Shown here: positions 1 through 11,460 of the stretch, in pieces
Layout of the letters: every line of letters starts with the position of its first letter
Numbering within the stretch: position 1 is the first letter of the stretch
Assembly (NCBI RefSeq): GCF_003589595.1
Contig: NW_020656077.1
Location: 8,014,770-8,078,769 of the forward strand
Direction of reading: 5' to 3'
Length of the DNA stretch: 64,000 nt
Source of the DNA: Hyposmocoma kahamanoa
Lineage: Eukaryota; Arthropoda; Insecta; Lepidoptera; Cosmopterigidae
Translations under genes and position numbers: made by a program
Notes under the pieces: model-generated
Told to the model about the DNA's origin: nothing
The model's database searches: none
The model's input: the letters and a program-made list of their open reading frames with translations, nothing else

Positions 1-537
1 AAAAAAAAAATCACAGAAACCATTTGAAAAAAGTTTCATTCGAAAACTTCAAACCATGAAGATTCTATGAAAATTCAAAGAAACTATTGCAATAAAACGG
101 CAATTTCATACTTTAACCCCTAATATTAAAAGATGACAGTACGGGGTACTCCTTTTCTCTTAGGATATCAAAACAACAACTACGGGCTATTTATTGTGAT
201 TTCCAAGTGAATGATTTACATACAATGAACATTTTTTTGTTGAATCAATACTGACATTTTTGTGTACGGTACTATATAAGTATTGTCCATGAAAGGGTTC
301 AGTAAAATAGACTCACGCTAGGCCAAAATCTCACTTGATGTTAACGACGAACTTGTAGACCATATTACTCGCTTGTCTAGTAAATGCCAATTCATACCAA
401 CCTTGCATCCATAAATAGCCCTAGGCTGTAGCTAGAAACAGGAGGTCTACCACGAAATACGAAGCAACGATCATCTTTTTAGCTTTGTATTGGTCACGAG
501 GCTACCACGAAACGCGTATGCGGAGACCGTTATTTGA
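1..537. other. AT-rich region without recognised gene
   Basis: No ORF, splice-bounded exon or repeat that I can name. If the R3HCC1L-like gene has a further last exon it could lie here or beyond the edge; I saw no convincing candidate. Confidence 0.4.
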
Positions 538-700
538 CATCGAGTATATAACCAATGGGGCCACTATTGAGGTACCCCCTTTCCAACGACGTATCATCGA
601 AATTGGTTCACGATAGTCGGAGTAATTATGTAACATACACGTAATAAAAATTCAGTCGAATTGAGAACCTCCACTTTCTTGAAGTCTGTTAAAAATAGTT
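538..700. repeat. Family B end fused to family G repeat fragment
   Basis: A CATCGAGTATATAACCA end (538-554) runs straight into a family G dispersed repeat (GAGGTACCCCCTTTCCAACG ... CAGTCGAATTGAGAACCTCC, to about 697). The same repeat occurs at 7.2-7.6, 11.45-11.64, 28.5-28.8, 38.9-39.1 and 63.3-63.7 kb. Confidence 0.6.
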
Positions 701-857
701 TCATTTCTGATGTATTGCAGTCGATTAGGGTAATTTTTTATGTACCCTTTTACCAGCTTTGATAATATTATTCTTTGCAAATAAGTCATTAAGTAATTCA
801 GTGTACATACTACAATAGTAATTAATGCACGTGTCGCTACGTAGTGTTCTTCAGAAA

Positions 858-1240
858 CATCTAGTATGTAACCAGAGATAGAGACGATATGTCATTTAAT
901 TTGTTTGAAAACTATTCTGCCAAATCGTTACAGTGACAACTGCGCTCAGATTGGCCAGTCCGAATTCGAAACAATTGACGGGTGTCGTCAATTGCTTCAC
1001 TTCAAATCCACCAGTTTAACTTTAAAAATTACTTATTTAATATTTAATTACCGATGAAATGTGATTCTATTTGTTTTGTAATTAGATGTTTTGCTGTTTT
1101 TCCCACACCACCGAATGTAACAGCATGCCATTGTTAGAGATATTATCTTTATTACAATAAATACAGAATATTTTTGGAATATACGGAGACGTACACCCAG
1201 GTCAGTTTTTAGTGCTGTACTATTTCATTCATGGTAGCCT
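858..1240 (-). mobile_element. TIR element family B, degraded copy
   Basis: Begins CATCTAGTATGTAACCAGAG and contains family B blocks in reverse order (TTTGAAAACTATTCTGCCAA at 904, then GGAATATACGGAGACGTACAC near 1180). The second TIR is missing and the end runs into another repeat relic. It lies 3' of the R3HCC1L-like C-terminal exon. Confidence 0.7.
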
Positions 1241-1357
1241 AGAGACATAAAATTAAAAAATAACATGCGCCTGTACTTTCACCAGCATATTACTGCTTTG
1301 CGGCCGAGATAAGTAAAGTGGCGGTGATTGTCCGGACTTAGCCTTAAAATTGCATAC

Positions 1358-1479
1358 CTCTAGCAATAGTGATCAGTCTCCTCTCCTCAGCTCGCTCTTC
1401 TTGTGCTGTACTTAGCTTTACGCCGAGTGCACCGGAAACCAACCGTCTAGCCAGGGCAGTGCAGGTTTCTGGCCGTTGT
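1358..1479 (-). CDS. R3HCC1L-like gene, C-terminal conserved exon
   Basis: This 122-nt exon lies between acceptor GGTTTTCAG|A and donor AGAG|GTATGC. With one leading and one trailing base it encodes QRPETCTALARRLVSGALGV, then KLSTAQEERAEERRLITIAR. The RPET-x3-LARRLV-x-(G/S)ALGV block is the signature C-terminus of R3HCC1L proteins, and the following Glu/Arg-rich helix matches the family's coiled tail. It therefore belongs to the gene whose large exon is 19 kb upstream. If the donor is not used, translation would run on GMQF and stop at 1344-1346. Family proteins usually carry a few more charged residues, so a last exon beyond position 1 is possible. The exon carrying the second half of the RRM-like fold, expected between 20528 and 1480, was not found by eye. 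Confidence 0.82.
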
Positions 1480-2478
1480 CTGAAAACCGCGCGACATTGG
1501 ACAATAAGTGGAAAAATAACGTATTAAGTTCGATGGAGATCGGTGCGCATCGATAATAATACCAATAATAATAAAGTGATGTAATTCGTAAAAGGCGCTT
1601 TTTGGGATGTTACGTTATATAAGTTTTATTTCGTGTGTTGTTTTGTTTTTATTTTTTTATGTATTTATTTATGATAGGTACTCTAATTGCATAATACATT
1701 ACAATATATAAATAAGTTAAGGCTGGTCAAGAACGTAATTTTGATACACAAAGCAATTCTGCCGTCGTAAGTTGAAAGGTCACACACACAAAATAATGTT
1801 TAAAGAAATGAAATTTAAAAAAATATACCTTTTTTCTGATCAAAGCAGGTATAGGCACACAATCATGGCTTATACTGTGGCAGGCGTCGCCGTTCGAGAT
1901 AAAAATAAACACATTTGTTGTAATTTTATAATTTATTCAACATAATCGATATGAGATGATAAAAAAATAACCTCAAACGGTGTATAGAAACTACTGCTCA
2001 GGCAGTATTTTGTTCTGTAGTCCATTTGTTTAGGTACTTAATTAAATGTAAACAATCTTGATATATCTTTTTATTGAAACATATGCTTTACAAATCAATA
2101 GGTATAAAAATAGACATGAAAATTCATGTGAAGCCAAGTATTTGTATTTTGTATTTGAAGTTAAGTAAAAACTCATTTTATAAATGTATATTCCATTAAA
2201 TAGACATCTCAAAATTGTCTACGTTTCGTTAAGTACCTAAACTAGACTATAATTCGCCTAATTTTTTAAGTATTTCTTGGATTTCTAGTTCGGTTCTAAC
2301 ATCCAAATTCCCTATAAATAAATATATTACCATTAAATAAAATTACTATCTGATAAAAAGACCAGCAAACATTTACAAATATAATGGCAAAGATGTAAAT
2401 TATTACGTTGCAGAGTGGTGCATTGGCTACATACAGTACTAAACACTCCATAGATACAAAATGTGTAAAAACAAATTG

Positions 2479-2562
2479 CCAATTACGTTACGTAAAAATA
2501 CGAGACTACCTACTAAAACGTAAAAGTATATTACGCAAAAATACGAGACTACCTAATAACCA
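2479..2562 (+). repeat. Short tandem duplication
   Basis: Two imperfect copies of a roughly 42-bp unit containing AAAATACGAGACTACCTA (near 2495 and 2540). No coding role seen. Confidence 0.6.
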
Positions 2563-2779
2563 TTTTTGCGCAAAAACTTCTGTATTTTCAAGGTTAATTT
2601 TAAATTAAATTGAATAGAAATTTACGATGCTTTTGTTTTTTTTATAATGCCTAGATTTGTAGACTTGTCGATGGGCATAACAGAGAGAGGATTTTGTCTT
2701 TTGTAACATTCCTCATTTACGTTTTAAAAAATACTTAATTTAAGATCAACATTTATTTTATCATAGGAAATGAAACTAT

Positions 2780-2905
2780 TTTTCCGGATTCAAATCGCGT
2801 ATATTTGGTTTTTCAAACAACATTTTTACTGGTCCCATTGTCACGGTTGACTGAGGTGGTACAAGTCTTCAACCAGTTATGTCTAATATTGATGCAAACC
2901 ACCCT
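2780..2905 (-). repeat. Dispersed repeat family F, copy
   Basis: Contains GGATTCAAATCGCGTATATT and GGTTGACTGAGGTGGTACAA; matches, in inverse orientation, 9305-9465 and 17215-17370, with a further fragment at 3284-3352. One end is always the GCGATTTAAATCCGGAAAA block. Confidence 0.7.
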
Positions 2906-3856
2906 ATTTTGTCACTATAGTTACAATAGTTATTAATTAAATACCTTATTTTAATTTTACAAAGAAAATTTACGCTACATTAAGTTTTAATAATTATTTT
3001 ATTGAATGAATTTTTGTTAAGTTCAATTTATTATTAATTAATAATAGAAATTAGAATAAACTAAAACATATTAATTAGTACTGCAGTCGTATGTCTGTTT
3101 GGGATTTTTCATCAGAGGAAATACTGGATCCCAAACTAAACAAACATTTTGTCAATTTAAAGCTACATCTTTTTACCGCCGTCGACAGCTGTTTACTTAC
3201 ATCACTTAATCGATTTATTAGTCTCTTTGATTAGATTTTATAATCGAGTTCTTAGGTTTTCGCGATTGTTATACATATTTATCCGAATTTAAATCGCGTA
3301 TATTCGTTTTTTAATTTGTATTTTAAATCCGGAAAAATAGTTTAATTTCCTAGATTTTATAAATTTTAGCTGCCACTTTGGATGTGAGAACACATTAACT
3401 AAAACTGCCCTCAAAATTAACAATATATGTATAGGTAATATAATATAATTTTGAAAAATATTTATATTCAACGAAATGTTATCTCATTTGTAATAAAAAT
3501 TATTGACACCGAAATTATTAATTATATATTTAATTATCACAAAAAATATGTATTTCATCCTTAAATACCTTCAAAAAACCAATAGTTTTGTTTTACTTTA
3601 AAAACAATATTTTCCGCGGTGCTGCACAAAGTGCACCACTGCGCATCGTACTAACCAATGAAATCGGAATTGTCATGGATAGTGTTCCTGGCTAACGAAA
3701 AGAAGTAGTTTTTTTGGAAATCTTTAATATTGAAATCTGTCAACCAATGTAGCTTTTGTTCTGTATTATACTATGTCACCCATACGTCTTAGTTTTTCTT
3801 GTAACTTTAAATTCTCTATTTATTTGGTATTCACAAGTCTTATTAAGAGCTTCTAC

Positions 3857-4133
3857 CATTGACTTACAGTTATATGGACGTCGGGTCCGCGCTAAAAAGT
3901 GTCCGAACTTATAGGGCGTTAAAATCGTATACAGAGCGTCATTCACGGTTTAGTCTTCGTTTGTTCGACTGACAGCAAAATTAGACAGTACTGCGATGAC
4001 ATTACAATTTAAATTCAACGTTTTAGCTTTTTCATATTCCTTTACATGTCACTACGTTTAAATAGGTTGACTTGGGACATTTTTTTCGTGGGTTTTGTAT
4101 TAGACCCGTCGTCCATTTATTTATAAGTCAATG
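3857..4133 (+). mobile_element. hAT-type MITE, family A, copy 1
   Basis: A 277-bp element with terminal inverted repeats. It opens CATTGACTTACAGTTATATG and closes with the complement of CATTGACTTATAAATAAATG. It is flanked by a perfect 8-bp direct repeat GCTTCTAC (3849-3856 and 4134-4141). An 8-bp target duplication together with short TIRs is the hallmark of hAT-superfamily mobilisation. No coding capacity. Confidence 0.92.
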
Positions 4134-4804
4134 GCTTCTACTCAAAAACGACTGACACACCACCTTCCGATATAAATACCGGGGCTGTTAGCTAGATTTA
4201 AAGAAAGAATCTCAGTTTCATCTTTCGTTATCCAGACTCTAATAGATATAAAGCCAATTCGTCGAAAGAATGGTTCTGAAAGCTCTCTCTAAAAACGAAT
4301 TCTACAAATGTCGATATGTCACATTAGCTTTTTTTTTGTTGTTGAAGCTTTGTTTGATTTTATTAAACATATTCAATCACAACATTGAACAGTAAGGCAA
4401 AGAGAAAAGGAGGGACGAAACCAGCTGTTAAGTAAACGAAAAGCTTGGTTTCTGTTTGTCACATAATTAACACACTATAGGCTCTCAAGTCCTCACCCAT
4501 TTGTGTTTTATTTCTTGTTATTTTTACAGGGGCGTCGTATCGCTTGGGATCGCTCTTACTGTATAGTGACGATAGCTTGGTTTGTTACCTGTAAGGTTGA
4601 AGAAATTCGGCGCATTTTTTGGCCTTATTTCGGGAGTCCAAAGTGGCGGCGTGAAGAGGCCGGCACCGTGCTAGCGATCGCTGCGTTGACAGCACCTCCG
4701 CAGCTGCAATTAAAACATAACACGATTAGAAACCAACACAAAAACTAAGTTCTAAGAAAACAATGAATTCGTGTGGTAAAGTATTTCCTTTATAAACTAA
4801 GTAA

Positions 4805-5060
4805 ACCCCACCATCAAATGGGAATAAGAATGCTGGGAAAATTACAGGCACATGGGACTTGTCAACTTATGTCTCGACTCAGGTGACGGGCGCAGTGGCA
4901 GTGCCCCTCAGAACTTTGAGATTTATAACTCGGAATGACACTGCAACTGTTATGGACAGGAGTGTCGAATACCACCAGGCGCACTTGTACTTCCCGTCAC
5001 TTGGTCTCATAATAATAAAAAAAAGACAGAGGGTATCGGTACGAAAGTAAACATTTTTGC
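4805..5060 (+). repeat. Lepidopteran dispersed repeat family H, copy
   Basis: Contains GGCACATGGGACTTGTCAAC, GTGACGGGCGCAGTGGCAGT and a CACTGCAACTGTTATGGACA block. The same repeat recurs near 11.73, 13.85 (reverse), 18.87, 27.3 (reverse), 31.53, 35.94 (reverse) and 36.5 kb. Probably the tail of a truncated non-LTR element or a SINE; the ORFs across it are spurious. Confidence 0.75.
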
Positions 5061-5149
5061 GAGTACTACATTTTTTTTTGGTCATTCACGGGTAATGCGC
5101 TTGCGTATTTTCAGCCCTTACGTTCGGTAAGGTTATCAGTAGGGCTAGC

Positions 5150-5285
5150 ATGACAAGGCGCGACCTGCGCGAGTGCGACATAAAGCCCGAGTGCGACATA
5201 AAGCGCGAACTCTCTATGCGAGAGTAGCAGTATCTCGCCCTTTATGTCGCTCTCGCGTTAGTCGCGCCCTATCGTGCTAGCACTA
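5150..5285. repeat. Imperfect inverted repeat
   Basis: GGGCTAGCATGACAAGGCGC ... GCGCCCTATCGTGCTAGCAC with internal GAGTGCGACATAAAG units. Related sequence at 28858-28935 (GCACGACAGGACCCGACTTG). Looks like a small foldback element. Confidence 0.6.
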
Positions 5286-6507
5286 CTGGCACCAAATATG
5301 TTTTAAATTAAAATACTACGTTACTTCAAAGGAATTGATCCTTATAGTTGACGCTTTCTCATATCATATCTATATATCATAAAAATACAGGACGCTTTTC
5401 TTACATTTGATTAGTTCAATTCCCAGATGAGGCAAGAAATTTTTGAAGTCTTTAAATGCAGTATTATTTGCTAAATTAAAAGTATTAACAGATACCTAGT
5501 AATAAGGCTGTCTTTTGTATCCGTCTTTTGTCGATTGTTGTTTGTTTTTGTTATGTATTCGTTCTTATGTGCAATAATAGTAGATCGTACAACAAATGCA
5601 TAAAACGCATCATTTTACCCGAGAAGCGTATAAATAGTTAAGTCGAGGGTAAAATGGGTTTTATAAACGATATACACTCTGCTTTTCATAGCGATAGCGA
5701 GGAAATTTAACAGCAATATTGCAAATAATTTTTTTGTACACATGACACTTGGTTCAGGTCGGACTACATAATGCTCAGTTATATTTTAAAAGCTGTTATT
5801 TTTTTACGCATTCCTATTTCTTATACGTTATTAATATTACTATTGCCTACTTTTATTAATTTTGCAATATAACAGGGATTAACAAAACATAAAAATAAAA
5901 CTTTATTTTATAATACTAGAGCGTAAAATCCTATTTTATGCACCCTAAATACGAACTTTAAGAACGTGAGAAGTGAAAAGTATATTTGTATTACAGCGTA
6001 TTAGATTTACACAATTTATTAGTAACAATTCACTGATCAACACCCAAGAATGGCAAAATAAACAATGACGGCGACCTAAGCAGCCTACTTTCGGTACGTC
6101 TACGACAACCGAAGAGGTTAACAAACCTCGTGACGTAACGTTGCGACGAGCAAGTGGCACGATGTCCGGCCGAGAACGCCGCTGCGCCGACCGCAACTGG
6201 GTATTTCGTCATCGGCATTAAATGGCCACTGCTAACTGTACTTCGAAACAGAAACCGTTGCACTGTTGCAAATTAGAGCTCCGAATATTCGAGAAATTAA
6301 AAAAAAAATACGATTATGACAAAATATTCTTCATGCTTGTACAATATGTCGCACGTTGTAATCATGTAAAATAAGTCTACTTTCGGTAAACGGAGTTTAA
6401 AGATATATAGAATAAGATTTAATTTAAAAAAAAACGAGATTTTTGTTTAGCGACGATATCCACTAGAACGTGCGATATAAAAACCGCGACTTCTAATAAT
6501 ATAATAA

Positions 6508-6697
6508 CTCGCACACACTCACAGTTCCGCACTAGGGAAACCCTGTATCAAGGGTGCCATGGACACACACAAATTACACCCAAACTCACGAGAGAAATAA
6601 ATGTAGGCCATACAAACATTTCTTCTGGACCGGGAATCGAATATGGGACCTCTGCGTGGTAGTCCAGGATGGTAACCGTTCGGCCACTGAGGCAGTT
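6508..6697 (-). mobile_element. tRNA-derived SINE, copy 1
   Basis: Reverse-strand SINE with a tRNA-like head (box A region GGCCGAACGGTTACCATCCT, box B-like stretch around ATTCGATTCCC) and the body GTGTAATTTGTG then ACAGGGTTTCCCTAGTGCGG. Shares its body with 10541-10690, 24118-24320 and 42700-42880. Confidence 0.8.
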
Positions 6698-6714
6698 CTC
6701 ACCGTATCCCTGCT

Positions 6715-6785
6715 TCATTATCATCATTAACCTAGCAAATGTCCCAGTGCTGGGCGCGGTTCTCCTCTTATGAGATGGTTTAGAC
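6715..6785 (+). repeat. Fragment of common lepidopteran non-LTR repeat
   Basis: TGTCCCAGTGCTGGGCGCGG followed by TTCTCCTCTTATGAGA, resembling the widespread 'CCACTGCTGGGCATAGG...CCTC' repeat of moth genomes (recognised from general knowledge). Confidence 0.5.
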
Positions 6786-7159
6786 TAGGATTGTTGTGAT
6801 TATCAGCATCAATTTCCACATCTACGAATAATCCGCATAATAAATTAAAATATCCGCATCAGCCTCCTCATTGTCTGATGGCGGTGATGACTGGTGATGC
6901 GCAACAAATATTGCGGACATTCGCGTCGTGACATTAATTTGACAGCCGTCCGAAACAATTGCTGTCAAAAACAAAGTGTCGAAAACAAAGTCCCAAAAAC
7001 AAATTGTCAAAAAACAAATTCGAGTATCAAGCTCCATTCTCAACACGCGTCTGTTAATCTGGACGCATATTATTTATTCAAGTTAGTAATGCAAATGGCA
7101 TCTACAACCCTCAATCGCAAAGGAACTACTGCAATGTTAATAAAAATGGAAGTTAATAA

Positions 7160-7620
7160 TCTCACTACAGAGTACTAAAAAAAGTACGTGGAATTATGAC
7201 TATTTGCTAAGTTTCACTGAAATATCCCCTACTTCGCCACTATACAGGACTTGATACTGGAGATAATAAAAATAGGTTCTCACTACGACACTACTCAAAG
7301 TATATCGAGGGAAAAACGCCTTGAATTGGAGAAATAGCAAAATTAACTAAATAATTGCTAAAAGCAATTGCTCCTAAATTAAAGTTAGGCGCTATTTATA
7401 AAAATGAATCTTCATGCGTGAACAACCACCCTTAGAGGTGGATGATTTCCTTCAAAATAGAATGGGACCACCATGGAAGTACCCCCTTTCCAACAAAAAA
7501 AGAATCATGCAAATCGGTTCACAAATACCGGAGTTATCGCGTAACATACATACAAAAAAAAAACAAAAGAACATAAGTACAGTCGAATTGAGAACCTCCT
7601 CCTTTTTGAAGTCGGTTATT
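7160..7620 (+). repeat. Dispersed repeat family G, long copy
   Basis: Matches 63262-63735 nearly end to end: GAGTACTAAAAAAA..., AAACGCCTTGAATTGGAGAA, GGCGCTATTTATAAAAATGA, CTTAGAGGTGGATGATTTCC, TCGAATTGAGAACCTCCTCC. Shorter 3' fragments occur elsewhere in the window. The 89-codon frame here is not a gene. Confidence 0.75.
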
Positions 7621-7633
7621 AATTTGCTACTCT

Positions 7634-7822
7634 GCGAACCCAGTGAAGGTAAAATCGTGCAAAATGGGCTGAATATTTTTTAAATAAAAATAAAATCCTC
7701 ACAAACACCACCACCAAATATGTGGTGGTGGTGTTGTTTGTGGGAAAATTAACTGCATGAAAAATATTCAACACAAGCGCAGCTATTTTGCACGACTTAA
7801 CCTTCACTGGGTTCGCGGAATA
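7634..7822. repeat. Nested inverted repeat with CCACCA/TGGTGG hairpin core
   Basis: Outer arms GCGAACCCAGTGAAGGT (7637) and its complement near 7805-7822; inner perfect-type hairpin CACAAACACCACCACCA-aatat-(G)TGGTGGTGGTGTTGTTTGTG at 7698-7742. A further pair of arms (ATGTTAATAAAAATGGAAGT at 7134 and its complement near 7835-7855) encloses the whole family G copy. Confidence 0.75.
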
Positions 7823-7914
7823 GGAAATTAATTAACTTCCATTTTTATTAACATGGACTTCCGCAAAGTAATGTCTGAATGTATCAATTACTATTGCAAT
7901 GTTTTATAGGTAGG

Positions 7915-8141
7915 CATTGACTTACAATTATATGGACGTCGGATCCGCGCTAAAAAGTGTCCGCACTTGTAAGGCGCTAAAATCGTATACAGAGCGCCAA
8001 ACTCCGCTTTAGTCTTCATTTGTTCGACTGACAGCGCGATACTGCGATGACATTACAATTTAAATTTCGAATAGGTTGACTTGGGACATTTTTTTCGTGG
8101 TTTTTGTATTAGACCCGTCGTCCATTTATTTGTAAGTCAAA
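7915..8141 (+). mobile_element. hAT-type MITE, family A, copy 2 (short subfamily)
   Basis: A shorter variant (227 bp) of the CATTGACTTAC element. It lacks the internal segment with TTTAGCTTTTTCATATTCC and has a distinct core (GTCCGCACTTGTAAGGCGCT) shared only with the copy at 50091. Flanked by 8-bp repeats TAGGTAGG (7907-7914, 8142-8149). Confidence 0.9.
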
Positions 8142-8159
8142 TAGGTAGGGTTAAAATCT

Positions 8160-8925
8160 GAACGGCACACGGTGGGTCCAAATTGATAATTCTTGGACAT
8201 AGGAATAACTTGTGGAGTGTCAAGCTATTTTTTTTTATATGATACATAATAACATTCCTAACAACTTTTATTCCTATATAATTTTTTGAAAAGTTGATAG
8301 TTTCGGAGAAACTAAATATATTTTTTTTGTATGGAGAAATATACATTTAATTTTTTACCTCAAAATATAGGAAAATGTAATGTGCGTGGGTTACTTACAG
8401 TATAGTTCCAATAATTTTGTATGTACAAAAAAATAATCCGTCTGCAGTTTATTTTTATTGTTGTACTTGCGGTTTTGTAAGTAAAGGTGCGGCAAAATTG
8501 CTATTGCTGTACTTTTTTAACAAACTACATGACCTTCGACTAAAGAAAAATTAATTTTAGTGTAATTTAGACAGTGTTATAACAATAACACGAAAGTTAA
8601 GAAGAAACTAGTATATTGTGTTAAAAAATAAATAACAAATCTAAAATTTTGACACCTTTTTTTACTCGTAAGTCGCAAGTATCTACAGATGGATTATTTT
8701 TTTCTTGATAGAGAGTGATTGGACCTATATTGTAAATAAACCACACACATATACATTACATTTTCCTACATTTCGAGATAAAAAATAAAATGTTTATTTC
8801 TCCAAACAAAAAACTAACAATTTCTTTTCTCTGAAACAATAAGCTTTTCAAGAAATTACATAAGAATAAAAGTTATCAGGAATGTTATTATTTGTCATAT
8901 GAAAAAAATCAGTACTGAATTCATT
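8160..8925. repeat. Long foldback (inverted-repeat) element
   Basis: Left arm 8220-8410 (AATAACATTCCTAACAACTT, GGAAAATGTAATGTGCGTGG) is repeated in inverse orientation at 8735-8905. The spacer contains no ORF. A family A MITE abuts the right arm at 8922. Confidence 0.7.
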
Positions 8926-9206
8926 GACTTAAATTATATGGACGTCGGGTCCGCGCTAAAAAGTGTCCGAACTTATAGGGCGTTAAAATCGTATACAGAG
9001 CGTCATTCACGCTTTAGTCTTCGTTTGTTCGACTGACAGCGAGGCAAGCAAAATTAGACAGTACTGCGATGACATTACAATTTAAATTCAACGTTTTAGC
9101 TTTTTCATATTCCTTTACATGTCACTACGTTTAAATAGGTTGACTTGGCACATTTTTTTCGTGGTTTTTGTCTTAGACCCGTCGTCCATTTATTTGTAAG
9201 TCAATG
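8922..9206 (+). mobile_element. hAT-type MITE, family A, copy 3
   Basis: Full-length variant (285 bp) of family A with the long core, flanked by ACTGAATT (8914-8921) and AGTGAATT (9207-9214), an 8-bp target duplication with one mismatch. It sits at the outer edge of the right arm of the 8.2-8.9 kb foldback. Confidence 0.9.
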
Positions 9207-9304
9207 AGTGAATTCCTAAAATTATTCCCATGATTAAATAATTGATAATTCTTGGACATAAGAATAACTTGTGGAGTACCGAGCGAATTTTTTTTAGGGT
9301 GAAA

Positions 9305-9465
9305 AAATAGGATGGTTTGCATTAATATTAGACATAACTGGTTGATGACCGTACCACCTCGGTCAACCGTGACTATGCGACCAGTAAAGGGCCCGAAACG
9401 TTCGTTTGTTTGAAAAAATAAATATACGCGATTTAAATCCGGAAAACTAGTTTCATTTCCTATGC
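9305..9465 (+). repeat. Dispersed repeat family F, copy
   Basis: TAGACATAACTGGTTGATGA, GGGCCCGAAACGTTCG, GCGATTTAAATCCGGAAAA. Same family as 2780-2905 and 17215-17370. Confidence 0.7.
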
Positions 9466-9701
9466 CATTGTAATGTTTTGGTATTCTGCCCTTCAACGGC
9501 GAGTCGATGACACGTCGATGACTTAGTGTTAAGTATTAATATTATAGATATGTAATATGTAGACTACATTGTTGATAAAACGTGATAAAAATTAAGATAT
9601 GTATAGAAATTTCCATGGCAGTTTTAGTAAGGCGACATAGATCATTGGTGATTAAAAGAATGAATGCCATCACATTCCACTGGCACTATTGAAACTCGAT
9701 C

Positions 9702-9950
9702 GTATCGGTAGGCTCACAAAATGACAAAATATATTTTTTTTTATATCATAAAAAACATAATCCAGATTTAGAACAATGAAATTGTTTAATGACATTTCAG
9801 CTACGCATCGTTAGGGTAAAGTCGAACACGTTAACTAATTTTAACTGTTAAAAGAGAATTTTGTGCTCTATGTTTTGCTATTTGATGGATATTTGACCAT
9901 TTGGGACTTAGCCCCATTTTAGTTATTGGACGGTAGAATAAGCTTACAGA
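9702..9950 (+). repeat. Dispersed repeat family I, copy
   Basis: Matches 33660-33915 over about 250 bp (GCATCGTTAGGGTAA, GAACACGTTAACTAATTT, AATTTTGTGCTCTAT). No TIRs recognised. Confidence 0.65.
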
Positions 9951-10072
9951 GCCTTTATATTTCAATAAGCGCTTCCTGATTGACGCGGTGTATAATAAAC
10001 CGACACGATCCCTTCATACTCCTGTCCAAACCGCGCCAATCAGGAAGCGCACATTGAAATATAGGCACTGGG
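9951..10072. repeat. Short foldback element
   Basis: TATATTTCAATAAGCGCTTC CTGATTGACGCGGT at the left pairs with ACCGCGCCAATCAGGAAGCG CACATTGAAATATA at the right, around a spacer of about 40 bp; a small MITE-like hairpin. Confidence 0.75.
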
Positions 10073-10540
10073 TAAGTTTTCAGTACTGCGTATACCGAAC
10101 GTAACTATACTGCACCGCCGAATGAGGAAACGGCCTAACAAATATTATCATAATATAATCTCAATGAAGTCTTGATCGAATTACTACGACCTGTGGTTTA
10201 AAAAAAAACAGAATTGGGGCCCTGCTTGCCTCCGGAAATTGTCAATGGTTTTTTCAGCTATCCTTGAATTCGCAGCACGATTTTTAAAGAAAAAGAATAA
10301 CCATTGTCATTGCCCGTTATAAATTAAAAACAATTATTTTGTGTTTTTTTGTTCATTGTTATTGCGTTAAACTCGGTATAATAACATAGTACCGCGTCCA
10401 ATGAAATGTTCACATTGTTTATATTTCCTATGAGGTTACATAAGGCTCACGGTGTATGTGTTTACAAATAACAAACAATAACCTGTACTGAAAACAGAAA
10501 TATGACAGTTATTTCTAAAGTGTAGCTTTCTTATGTGTGA

Positions 10541-10690
10541 ACTGCCGCCGTGACCGAACGGTTACTATGCCGACCTGCCACGCAAAGGTCCCGGTTCCAA
10601 TTACCGGGCTGGGAGAAATATGTTTGTCCCGCGACACAGGGTTTCCCTAGTGTTTCCCTATGTTGAGTGTGCGCGATATATATATATGTG
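10541..10690 (+). mobile_element. tRNA-derived SINE, copy 2 (truncated)
   Basis: GTGACCGAACGGTTACTATG, CCGGTTCCAATTACCGGGCT (box B region, mutated) and CGCGACACAGGGTTTCCCTA. The middle of the body is deleted, and it runs into the (TA)n tract. Confidence 0.75.
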
Positions 10691-10713
10691 TGTGTGTATA
10701 TATATATCGCGCG

Positions 10714-10757
<44 letters not shown>

Positions 10758-10801
10758 CTGATTGACGCTGATTGTTATATATATATATATATATATATAT
10801 A
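10674..10801. repeat. (TA)n microsatellite
   Basis: Two long TA/GTGTGT tracts (10674-10756 and 10777-10801) separated by a short unique piece TTCCTGATTGACGCTGATTG. Confidence 0.95.
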
Positions 10802-11169
10802 ACATTTTGGGTAGCAAGTACATAATTTCATTTTTATTTATTTTACTTTAATTATTACGAACGCACCAATTACAATAATCAAGGATTCGTTACTAACATC
10901 ACAACTTAATAAACACAAGATTAAGTACCATTCAAGCATCGCTTTCGCAATAGCGTAGGCATCTGGACAGTAACTGTGTCGATCCATCGCAAACAAGTCG
11001 CATTCTGGGATGATGGCAAGGAGAGAGTTGAACGCGCACAGGGTACGGCACCACGGGGTAGCAATCAACTAGTGTCTTTTAAATTTAATGACATTTTGAT
11101 CAAACTACCCTTACTGTGCCGCCCGGGGCCAAGGCCCCCTCTGCACCCCCACGCTACGCCACTACCACG

Positions 11170-11460
11170 AAGTTATTTAAATCAGACATTGTTATTTATT
11201 TTTGCCTTTATGATAATAACAGTTACTGTTAGAAACAACAAGTCGCACGCCAACTGGTAAGCGACACACAACAGTTGCAGTGCCACTCAAAGATTTTAAT
11301 CGCAAATACCGCGGGACACTGTCACTGCGCCCGTCACAATGAAATGTAAAGTAGTCAAGTGCCATGTTTAGTTTCGCCTGCACCCTTGTAGCGCATTTAC
11401 ATCGGGTAGTCTGCCGCCTTCGGCAAGGCGCAGCAGTCTGCCGAACGTATTCTCAAGTCG
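11170..11460 (-). repeat. Composite family H repeat, partner of 36390-36700
   Basis: This segment, including GTAGTCTGCCGCCTTCGGCA, is present in reverse orientation at 36390-36700 and carries family H body sequence. The length of the match suggests an element longer than the usual fragments. Confidence 0.65.

Noticed and set aside
4503..4748. 81-codon ORF as an exon of the R3HCC1L-like gene or another gene
   Set aside because: On the plus strand it matches nothing known. The minus-strand frame here (after TTGCAG) does not resemble the missing RRM segment.
10120..10300. Minus-strand open stretch (RAANSRIAEKTIDNF...) as a coding exon
   Set aside because: No family recognised and no convincing splice boundaries; possibly a decayed transposase but not supportable.
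10674..10801. CRISPR-like or satellite array
   Set aside because: Simple TA/TG microsatellite without repeat-spacer structure.
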